A stretch of 22,497 nucleotides of DNA from Myxococcota bacterium (GTDB lineage Bacteria; Myxococcota_C; UBA6777), in the NCBI GenBank assembly GCA_963169055.1, contig CAUJFU010000501.1:1-22497 (forward strand), read 5' to 3'. Below, piece after piece: positions 16,940 to 22,497 of this stretch; within the stretch, counting starts at the first letter, position 1; every line of letters starts with the position of its first letter. A program made the translations under genes and the position numbers. The notes beneath the pieces were generated by a model. It ran no database searches. It was not told the DNA's origin and saw only the letters and a program-made list of their open reading frames with translations.

Positions 16940-18436
16940 ATGGAACGGAGTATGGGGTTGTTTTTGTTTTTTGTGTTGGGGTTGTTGGGTCAGGTGGGAT
17001 TTTTTACGGATGTCTGGAAGGGTTGGGTGCCTTTTTGGGCGGGATTTGGCATACAGCTTTTTCCATTTGTGGCTGCGTATGTTGGGATGTCGATCTTAGA
17101 AGAGAGTACGAGTCGGCGTTGGGCTTGGTGGGGTGGGCGTTTGGCGGAGTGGGGATTGGTGGCTTATTTGGGTTTTTCGGGGATCGCTTTGTGTGTGGCA
17201 TTGGGCGGGATCTGGCGTCCGAGCGGGTGGATGTTTTTTGGGGCGTTGATCGTGGTGGGGTTGTTGCCGGGGGTGGTGTTTTGGCGGGGCCTTGGTGGAT
17301 GGCGGTTGGCGTTGTTGTCGAAAAGCGCGCAATCGCCGATGGGATGGGTACAACAGCAGGGAGAACGATCAGATCGTCTCGTCGAATCGAACGGGGTGGC
17401 ACCGTTAGAATCGAGCGAGATGGCGTCGTTAGAATCGAGCGGGACGGCGTCGTTGGAAGATGAAGACGACGCTGTGTGGGAAGAGATCCGAGGGATGTTA
17501 GAAGAGGCGGATCTTGCGGGTGGGAATCGGTGGGCGCGTTTGCCAAAAGAATCGGTTGAAAGCCTCGATGTATCGGAGAGGATAAAGCGCATTGGGTGGG
17601 ATCCCTTTTTGATGGGGGCGGTGTATGTGGTCTTTTTGGCGCTCACGGTGTGGATTCATTTGCACAAAGCTTGGCAGGCGCGGCCTTTGATGTTGTGGGC
17701 GAGTTATGCGATGTGGGGCGGTGGGTTAATGTATTGTGTGATCGATGCCGTACAACGGGGAAGACAGAGAGAGCGTGGAGTGGCCACGGCGGTGGTTGCG
17801 CAGGGATTGCGTTTATGGAAAGCGTGGATGCTGTCTTTCTTGAGCGTGTGCGGGTTTGCGATGTTGTGGATGGCGTGGAGAGAGGCACACGCGGAGTCGC
17901 TGGATCGATGGCTGTTGACGGGTGTTTCGGTCTTTTATCTGCTGATGATCATCCCAGCGTTGCGGTTGATCAGGCTCGCGCCATCGGTGTTTTATGCTTT
18001 GGTTGAAGAGGGCTTGTTGGAAAATCATCCCGAAGGGGCGTTGTTGTGGCCTTGGGCGGTGTTGTCTTGGTCGTCTTTGCAAGAAAGGGCGGAGGGAAAG
18101 GTGTTGTGCATCGGGATCACTGCGAAGCCGCTGGAAGGGGCCTTGGAGCGTGGAGTGTTTTCGTCGGCGCTGCGCGAAGTGTTAGCGGGACTACGGTGGG
18201 AGCCTCGAAAGCAGGGGGCGGAAGATGCGGATCGTCTGAGGGTATTAGAGCGGGTGCATCGTCGCTGTTTTTTGGCTGCGCGATCGGTGGATTGGGAAGG
18301 AGAGTTGTATTTTTCGTGTGAGTTTGTGGAGATCGGCGAAGAACAAGCCCAGCCCTCTTTGCCCGTATTGATGGAGTCTTTGGCGAACAACAAACTGTCC
18401 ACGAACAACGACTCACGGGAGTTGCACGCTTCGTAA
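16940..18436 (+). CDS. Eight-helix membrane protein of unknown function
   Basis: I do not recognise this 498-aa protein. Two blocks of four hydrophobic helices (near 6-22, 28-52, 70-91, 97-116 and near 222-241, 248-270, 293-313, 322-345) are separated by a hydrophilic, acidic loop (about 125-220). That loop contains an eight-residue repeat. A C-terminal soluble domain of about 150 residues follows (KVLCIGITAKPLEGALERG near its start). The frame is open from 16691, but the ATG at 16940 has AGGAG 7 nt upstream and leads straight into the first helix. It is divergent from mutA and convergent with the triplicated-module gene. The doubled 4-helix layout could reflect an internal duplication, which I could not confirm. 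Confidence 0.8.
   Translation: MERSMGLFLFFVLGLLGQVGFFTDVWKGWVPFWAGFGIQLFPFVAAYVGMSILEESTSRRWAWWGGRLAEWGLVAYLGFSGIALCVALGGIWRPSGWMFFGALIVVGLLPGVVFWRGLGGWRLALLSKSAQSPMGWVQQQGERSDRLVESNGVAPLESSEMASLESSGTASLEDEDDAVWEEIRGMLEEADLAGGNRWARLPKESVESLDVSERIKRIGWDPFLMGAVYVVFLALTVWIHLHKAWQARPLMLWASYAMWGGGLMYCVIDAVQRGRQRERGVATAVVAQGLRLWKAWMLSFLSVCGFAMLWMAWREAHAESLDRWLLTGVSVFYLLMIIPALRLIRLAPSVFYALVEEGLLENHPEGALLWPWAVLSWSSLQERAEGKVLCIGITAKPLEGALERGVFSSALREVLAGLRWEPRKQGAEDADRLRVLERVHRRCFLAARSVDWEGELYFSCEFVEIGEEQAQPSLPVLMESLANNKLSTNNDSRELHAS
17396..17467 (+). repeat. 24-bp in-frame repeat, three units
   Basis: Units at 17396-17419, 17420-17443 and 17444-17467 encode VAPLESSE, MASLESSG and TASLEDED in the acidic loop of the membrane protein. 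The first two units are near-identical at DNA level, and the third has diverged at its end. In-frame length change here would alter only the loop. Confidence 0.8.
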
Positions 18437-18493
18437 AACGACCAAAAGTTATCTCACGCTTCGGAAAACACGGAGGATGGCGGCGAGTTTTCC
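18425..18493. other. Convergent intergenic region: 30-bp-spaced direct repeat and inverted repeat
   Basis: CACGCTTCGTAAAAC (18425-18439), which includes the stop of the membrane-protein gene, recurs with one change at 18455-18469. The second copy ends in GGAAAAC, which is inverted as GTTTTCC at 18487-18493 with a 17-nt loop. The stem is short (7 bp), so a shared terminator for the two convergent genes is only a possibility. Confidence 0.35.
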
Positions 18494-18528
18494 ACGGAAA
18501 GGGCGGATGCGTCTGCTTTGGGGTGATG

Positions 18529-20430
18529 TTAGGGGCTGCGTTTTTTGGGGGGCATTTGGCGGAGGATGTGGCAAGTGATGATTAGCTTGTAGGGTTTGTC
18601 ATTTTTGGTGGTGTAGATGCGGAGGGTGCGTATCTCTTTTTGTAGAAGGATGGCGTTGAGGCGTCCGCATTGTTGACGGAGGGTGTCGGGTTCCCAGAGG
18701 TGTTGGTAGAAAGGGTCGAGAGAGAAAGTGAGGTGGCGTCCGTTGAGGAAGGCTTGTTGGACAGGAATATAGCGTTTGTAGGAGACAGGATCGATAGCTT
18801 CACCGAGCTTGATCGGTCGAGAGAACCACCAGATGCCGAGCGAGAGGAAAGCGATGCCGAGAGTGATCCAAGAGACGACGGCGATGCGTTGCCAATTCCA
18901 TTCGTAGGCTTTTTGTTTGAGTGCGCGAGCGTGTTCTTGAAGATCACTGAAGGAAGGGAGAGGAATAGAGGTGCGAGAGCGTCGAACAGAAGAAGGGTCA
19001 TCAAAAACGATATCGGTGTCTTGGAGGCTCTGGAGTTGCGATGAGAGCGGGGAGATTTGCGTCGAACTAGCGCGTGCCTGTTTGCGTGGGGTAGGGAGTT
19101 TGTTTTGGGTGGAAGAGCTCGGCTTGTTCATCAGGTCATAAGAGTTTTGCGTATTTCCTTGGGCGGTTTGAACGACTTCGATGTCGTCGAGGTCGATGTC
19201 GCCGAGATCGCTTTCGAGTGCGCTGATCATGGAGTCGTACGAGGTTCCGTCGGCCCATGCGGGATTGGAGGGAGACGAGGGGGCGCTGTGAAGTGAGGCG
19301 GACGAGCGATTGTTAGGGGATTTTTGTTGAGTAGGTCGCGCTGAAAAGTCGGTGGATTGGAGTGTTTGAAGCGAAGCGGATGTGGCTTGTCGGCGTTTGA
19401 TATTATCGAAGTCTTCGGGGGGTAGGACGGGGAAGGGGAATTCTTGGCGTAGGACTTCGTTAAAGAAAGCGATCAGGGCGCTGGTATCGATGGCGGGGAT
19501 TTGTTCGAGGTGTTTCCAGATGGGCTGTGTTTCAAGAGAGCCATTGGCGGTGTATTCGGGTAGCCAACGTTGGAGGTAGCGCTGAAAGTTATCGGAGCGA
19601 AGAAAGACAGAAAGGGGGGAGGATTCCATCAGGCGAACGAGGATCTCGGTGGTTTGTTGGAGGGCGGCTTGTTGGTTGCGTTTCTGAGCGGCGCGGAGGT
19701 TGGTTTGGGCGGGTGAGGCTTGTTGGGGAGGGGATGGATTGGAGGTTGAGGAGGTGGAGGTGTGTGCGGGTGGGGTTTCGCGCAGAGGGGAAGGAACTTG
19801 GATAGGACGGAGGCTGGTGGACGTTTTGTAAGAGCTTGTGGGGGCGGAAGGAGCGGTGTCTTTGATGGGCCAAGGGAGCGAAAAACGGCGGAGGCGGCGG
19901 AGGTAGGCGTCGAGTGCTTCGGCTTCACAGTTGAGGCTTTTGCGCAGCGTGGTTTCGAGAGGTTGAAGATCGATGCCTTGAACGTCGATCATCTCGGGAA
20001 GACGGCGTTCGAGATAGCGTCGAAACTTATCAGGGGAGAGGCTTTGTTTGAGCGTGGAGGACTCCATCAAGGCGACCATCTGATCGATGCCGCGCTGGAG
20101 TTTGTCTTCGTCGATGGCAACGCGTGTTGCGCCGCCGAGCGCATGGGGAGAGCGAGTTGGCCAAGGAAGAGGTTGTCGGCTCAGTTCAGAGAAAAAAGTC
20201 TCCATCGCTTGTCGCTGGATGCCGGGTATGCGGGTGATACTTTGCCAGATCGGTTCGAGATCAAGGACACCGTCTTGCACATATTCAGGGAGGCGGCGTT
20301 CGAGATATTTCGAAAAACTCTCGGGGTTAACCCACATCGCTAGAGGAGAAGATCGAAGAAGTCCTAAGATTACATCGGCAGCATCGAAGTATGGCGACCG
20401 ACCTCGTCGAGTGGTGGTTTGAGAGACCAA
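18529..20430 (-). CDS. Single-pass membrane protein with three copies of an unrecognised ~72-residue module
   Basis: A 633-aa protein of unknown function. From the N-terminus it has module 1 (about 20-91), module 2 (118-188), a proline/serine-rich linker, module 3 (263-336) and a long Ser/Thr/Gln-rich disordered region with an acidic patch (SDLGDIDLDDIEVV). One transmembrane helix (516-537) and a C-terminal domain of about 95 residues follow. Each module fits the pattern S-S-x-L ... F-x2-Y-L-x-R-x-L-P-E ... L-x3-P ... ending L-P-W-P or F-P-F-P. With no signal peptide, the modules are probably cytoplasmic and the C-terminal domain outside. The frame is open to a TTG at 20499; I chose TTG at 20430 because AGGAGG stands just upstream. 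It is convergent with the eight-helix membrane gene. Confidence 0.8.
   Translation of the reverse strand: MVSQTTTRRGRSPYFDAADVILGLLRSSPLAMWVNPESFSKYLERRLPEYVQDGVLDLEPIWQSITRIPGIQRQAMETFFSELSRQPLPWPTRSPHALGGATRVAIDEDKLQRGIDQMVALMESSTLKQSLSPDKFRRYLERRLPEMIDVQGIDLQPLETTLRKSLNCEAEALDAYLRRLRRFSLPWPIKDTAPSAPTSSYKTSTSLRPIQVPSPLRETPPAHTSTSSTSNPSPPQQASPAQTNLRAAQKRNQQAALQQTTEILVRLMESSPLSVFLRSDNFQRYLQRWLPEYTANGSLETQPIWKHLEQIPAIDTSALIAFFNEVLRQEFPFPVLPPEDFDNIKRRQATSASLQTLQSTDFSARPTQQKSPNNRSSASLHSAPSSPSNPAWADGTSYDSMISALESDLGDIDLDDIEVVQTAQGNTQNSYDLMNKPSSSTQNKLPTPRKQARASSTQISPLSSQLQSLQDTDIVFDDPSSVRRSRTSIPLPSFSDLQEHARALKQKAYEWNWQRIAVVSWITLGIAFLSLGIWWFSRPIKLGEAIDPVSYKRYIPVQQAFLNGRHLTFSLDPFYQHLWEPDTLRQQCGRLNAILLQKEIRTLRIYTTKNDKPYKLIITCHILRQMPPKKRSP
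19423..20373 (-). repeat. Three protein-level module repeats
   Basis: Module 1 is encoded at 20158-20373, module 2 at 19867-20079 and module 3 at 19423-19644. Shared landmarks are MESSPL/RSSPL/MESSTL, then F-x2-YLERRLPE or YLQRWLPE, then a proline (EPIW, QPIW, QPLE), and a closing L-P-W-P or F-P-F-P. Modules 1 and 3 are closer to each other (PEY, PIW, IP-x-I, A-x3-FF-x-E) than to module 2, which lacks the PIW and FF positions. Confidence 0.85.
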
Positions 20431-20435
20431 TCTAT

Positions 20436-20443
20436 CCTCCTCC
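20436..20443 (-). promoter_or_regulatory. Strong ribosome binding site deciding a TTG start
   Basis: GGAGGAGG on the minus strand ends 5 nt before TTG at 20430. This is the best Shine-Dalgarno in the window. The upstream TTG at 20499 has none. Confidence 0.7.
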
Positions 20444-20601
20444 GCAACGCAGGAGATGTGGTTCTGCGCTGTTGTTGTTTCTGTCGGCTGTTCTCGCAAG
20501 GAGAAGCAAGAGTCAAGTGTTTGTTTGAATCGGCGTCGGGTGGTTCGCGTTTGAGGTGGCCGATCCTTTTGGACGTTTGCCCCGAAAGTTTTGGTCTAAT
20601 C

Positions 20602-20631
20602 TATCTAGCATTCCATGATATCCGATACCAA
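20602..20631 (-). promoter_or_regulatory. Possible promoter of the triplicated-module gene
   Basis: Minus-strand TTGGTA (20626-20631) and TAGATA (20602-20607) are separated by 18 bp, upstream of the TTG at 20430. The leader would be about 165 nt. Only a partial match, so low confidence. The rest of the 448-bp gap (20431-20878) holds no gene I can support. Confidence 0.3.
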
Positions 20632-20738
20632 AAAGGGACGACAATTTTTCTAGGGCACGTTGCGGCTTATCCTAGCGCGGACTGTGATGAAGAGAAAGAA
20701 TCGCGTTCAAAAAAAAAGAGGGAGAGCAGAACGAGAAA

Positions 20739-20752
20739 GCCGATCTATCGGC
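20739..20752 (-). terminator. Possible terminator after the MBL-fold gene
   Basis: GCCGA and TCGGC form a short stem around TAGA, followed on the minus strand by TTTCTCGTTCT and, further on, by a run of nine T at about 20709-20717. It lies about 130 nt after the MBL-fold stop. The stem is only 5 bp, so termination efficiency is doubtful. Confidence 0.3.
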
Positions 20753-20878
20753 GGATTTAGCAGCAAAGAGAGTCTGTCATTATGGGGTGGAAGAGAGGTT
20801 GTCGTGGGGGTCGAAGGGATGTTTTGTGGGTAGCTGGAGCGTGTGTGGTCCGTGGAGTTGTAAGAGGGAGCAGAGAGA

Positions 20879-21787
20879 TCAACGTTTTTCTGTGCGCATG
20901 CCCCAGAGGGTGTTTCCGATAAAGTAGCGTTCACGCGATTGGATATCGGGGGGGAGGAGATCGAAGCGAGCAAATAGCGGATCGTGTTGTTTGAGTCGTT
21001 CGATCAGGTCGTTGTCTTGGTCGTTTGGGTGGGATTCGAAGATGGAGAGCCAAGTGTGGAGTTGGCGTTCGGCATGTTCGAGCATGGGGAGGGGTTGTTT
21101 GTGTGCGCCAAAGTGGCCGTAGCAAAGGGTATGTGTGGCGGGAGCGAAGGAGCGAAGGGCTTGGATGGATTGGAAGAAGACATCGCGGCGAAAAGCGGGA
21201 GGTGTAGCAGGCCGAAGATAGGGGCCTTCGGGCGTGTCGAGCAGAACACCTGCGGCTTCTGCGATGAAGAGAAAGCCGTCCCAAGCGTAAGCGACTTGGT
21301 GGGGGGCATGTCCGGGAGTGGGTAAGATGGTGAGTGGGGAGCCAGCAAGAGTGCCGATTTCTTCGGTGGATACGAGTTTTTCGGAAGGAGTGGGAGTTAA
21401 GGGTCCGTACATCTCAGCGAGTTCGCGGAGGACTTTGACGCTACCTTCCCAGAGGCGGGCGGGGTCGATCAGGTGGGGGATGCCTTGGGGGTGACAGAAT
21501 ACGCGGTCAACAGGGAAAGATCGAAGGAGGGAGCCCGTTCCACCGCCGTGATCGAGGTGGATGTGGGTCAGGAGAACGGCGTCCAGTTTTTCGATGCCTA
21601 GCTGTTCGAGGTAGCGGATCAGGGTGGGGATGGTCGAAGTGGGGCCGGGGTCCACGACAAAGCAGACGCGCTCGTCACGGAATAGCCAAGCGCTAATAAA
21701 GTGGTGAAAGCCTTCACGTGGCTGATCAAGGGGAAGGAGAAGGAGATGGGGCGAGATGCGGAGCGGAGAAAGGGCGTGGGTAGACAT
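20879..21787 (-). CDS. MBL-fold (metallo-beta-lactamase superfamily) hydrolase
   Basis: A 302-aa binuclear metal hydrolase fold of the glyoxalase II/RNase Z-like superfamily. The metal motif THIHLDHGGG is at 74-83 (H75, H77, D79, H80), followed by PTPGHAPHQ (H160) and CYGHFG (H225). The usual bridging aspartate region reads FIAEAAG, so Glu177 may replace it. A C-terminal helical region of about 70 residues follows. The substrate is not readable; thioesterase or lactonase roles are usual. The ATG at 21787 has GAGG 6 nt upstream; a GTG at 21799 is an alternative. It is downstream of infA on the same strand, in the same reading frame as infA, separated by the 18-bp repeat array. Confidence 0.88.
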   Translation of the reverse strand: MSTHALSPLRISPHLLLLPLDQPREGFHHFISAWLFRDERVCFVVDPGPTSTIPTLIRYLEQLGIEKLDAVLLTHIHLDHGGGTGSLLRSFPVDRVFCHPQGIPHLIDPARLWEGSVKVLRELAEMYGPLTPTPSEKLVSTEEIGTLAGSPLTILPTPGHAPHQVAYAWDGFLFIAEAAGVLLDTPEGPYLRPATPPAFRRDVFFQSIQALRSFAPATHTLCYGHFGAHKQPLPMLEHAERQLHTWLSIFESHPNDQDNDLIERLKQHDPLFARFDLLPPDIQSRERYFIGNTLWGMRTEKR

Positions 21788-21829
21788 AACGGGCCTCACA
21801 AAAAAAGCGCGGGGTCGGATCGACGGCGG

Positions 21830-21937
21830 TTGTTTGCTTCGAGGCGATGATTTGCTTCGGGGCGGTGATCTGCTTCGAGGCGGTGATCTGCTTCGAGGCG
21901 GTTATTTGCTTCGAGGCGGTTATTTGCTTCGATAAGT
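21830..21937 (-). repeat. 18-bp tandem repeat array, six units, beginning in the infA stop region
   Basis: Units start at 21830, 21848, 21866, 21884, 21902 and 21920 (plus-strand order) and share TTTGCTTCGAGGCGG or close variants. Units 3 and 4 are identical. Read on the minus strand the unit is CCGCCTCGAAGCAAATAA. The unit at 21920 is infA itself: it encodes the last three residues and the stop (R-S-K-stop), and the others are copies running downstream. The next unit also keeps a TAA; the following ones have changed it to TCA or CAA. Confidence 0.92.
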
Positions 21938-22138
21938 GATCCGCCCACGAGTGAGGTCGTAGGGGCTCAATTCGACGGTGACTTTGTCGCCGGGCAGGAT
22001 GCGGATAAAAAATTTGCGCATCCGACCAGAGATGTGGGCAAGGACCATGTGATTATTTTCGAGTTTTACACGAAACATCGCGTTGGGAAGGGCTTCTTCG
22101 ACAGTGCCTTCCATTTCGATAGCATCTTCTTTAGACAA
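21920..22138 (-). CDS. infA: Translation initiation factor IF-1
   Basis: A 72-aa OB-fold protein that binds the ribosomal A site during initiation. The sequence has the family landmarks [47 protein letters not shown] and the ending [10 protein letters not shown], and the length equals the family norm exactly. The initiation codon must be TTG at 22138 ([10 protein letters not shown] follows), with AGAGG 6 nt upstream. The frame stays open to 22276, but that extension has no IF-1 character. The ending YRSK lies inside the 18-bp tandem array, so the array grew from this gene end. Confidence 0.96.
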   Translation of the reverse strand: MSKEDAIEMEGTVEEALPNAMFRVKLENNHMVLAHISGRMRKFFIRILPGDKVTVELSPYDLTRGRITYRSK

Positions 22139-22144
22139 AAAACA

Positions 22145-22149
22145 CCTCT
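22145..22149 (-). promoter_or_regulatory. infA: Ribosome binding site for the TTG start of infA
   Basis: Minus-strand AGAGG ends 6 nt before the TTG at 22138. It supports TTG as the true start, together with the exact 72-aa family length. Confidence 0.7.
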
Positions 22150-22159
22150 CTACAAAGCA

Positions 22160-22187
22160 AGCATACCAAGGTCGAGACAGGCCACAA
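22160..22187 (-). promoter_or_regulatory. infA: Possible infA promoter with extended -10
   Basis: Minus-strand TTGTGG (22182-22187), a 16-bp spacer and TATGCT (22160-22165) preceded by TGG form an extended -10 promoter candidate. It would leave a leader of only about 15 nt. An alternative is TTGGCT followed after 17 bp by TATGTC about 110 nt further upstream. The remaining gap up to 22401 shows no gene. Confidence 0.3.
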
Positions 22188-22401
22188 AAAGTGTGGGCCG
22201 TTGGGTTCTCGCCGCCAAGTGGCAAGGAACAAGCAAGGGCAGAGAACACCTTGGGGAAAAAAGCGTGCATAGACATAGCACAAAGAGATCAAAAAGCCAA
22301 CTGCTTTCTCATACGGAGTAACGCAGCTGCCAAAAAAGGGCCGTGTTCGCGGTGTTTCAAGCGACAGATTCGTGGGAGTGGAAAACTCGCGATCTGTTCG
22401 T

Positions 22402-22497
22402 CTACACGGGGTCTAAGGGGACGGCGTTAAGGAGGTGGGGGAAGGCGAAGCCCCACCAATACCATCGAGCGGCGTCGGCTTTATCAGGATAGGAGTT
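22402..22497 (-). CDS. Possible C-terminal fragment of a gene entering from the right
   Basis: Thirty-one codons and a TAG are open from the right edge. They end in a tryptophan-rich, hydrophobic stretch (ARWYWWGFAFPHLLNAV). Codon choice looks like that of the other genes. It is too short for a family call. A second frame is also open for 27 codons, so coding status is uncertain. Confidence 0.4.
   Translation of the reverse strand, partial: NSYPDKADAARWYWWGFAFPHLLNAVPLDPV

Noticed and set aside
22139-22276. N-terminal extension of IF-1 to 22276
   Set aside because: It would add 46 residues before a domain that is exactly 72 residues in the family; the sequence has no IF-1 similarity and the TTG at 22138 has a good ribosome site.
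22428-22452. GC-rich inverted repeat near the right edge as a terminator
   Set aside because: The arms GGTGGGG and CCCCACC are clear but no T-tract follows on either strand, and they lie inside the possible coding fragment.

Overview
The window carries 13 complete or nearly complete protein genes plus one short gene fragment at the right edge. There is no tRNA, rRNA, CRISPR array or insertion sequence that I can see. Base composition is moderately GC-rich, coding density is high, and several genes appear to start at TTG behind strong Shine-Dalgarno sequences. The gene content is a group 3b-type cytoplasmic NiFe hydrogenase, a two-subunit methylmalonyl-CoA mutase with its MeaB chaperone, chromosomal-type ParA/ParB, AsnB, an SdpI-family protein and IF-1. 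This fits a Gram-negative bacterium, perhaps of deltaproteobacterial or myxobacterial affinity, but that placement is inference and weak.

Region 1 (1-4831, minus strand) is one hydrogenase operon read right to left. It encodes a beta subunit with [4Fe-4S] clusters, a small cyclic-nucleotide-binding-fold protein resembling HoxI, a gamma subunit with FAD/NAD and [2Fe-2S] sites, a delta (small) subunit, and the NiFe-carrying alpha (large) subunit. The alpha subunit runs off the left edge only a few residues after its last metal ligands. Such enzymes exchange electrons between H2 and NAD(P)(H). The upstream region holds a near-perfect FNR/CRP-type palindrome and a 38-bp tandem duplication that carries half of a consensus parS site twice.

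Region 2 (4832-8327) is a divergent pair: a GT4 glycosyltransferase (minus) and a glutamine-dependent asparagine synthetase (plus). They are separated by about 450 bp with several hairpins. Region 3 (8328-11319, plus) is parA-parB followed by a lone SdpI-family membrane protein.

Region 4 (11340-16814, minus) is mutA-mutB-meaB, the adenosylcobalamin-dependent conversion between succinyl-CoA and methylmalonyl-CoA with its G-protein chaperone. It is driven from a good sigma70-like promoter whose -10 box sits inside a palindrome. Region 5 (16940-20430) has two convergent genes I cannot assign: an eight-helix membrane protein (plus) and a single-pass membrane protein (minus) whose cytoplasmic part contains three copies of a module of about 72 residues that I do not recognise.

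Region 6 (20879-22497, minus) is an MBL-fold hydrolase downstream of infA. infA uses a TTG start, and an 18-bp tandem array of six units begins inside its last codons and repeats its own 3' end. The strongest candidates for something undescribed are the triplicated-module protein and the infA-derived repeat array.
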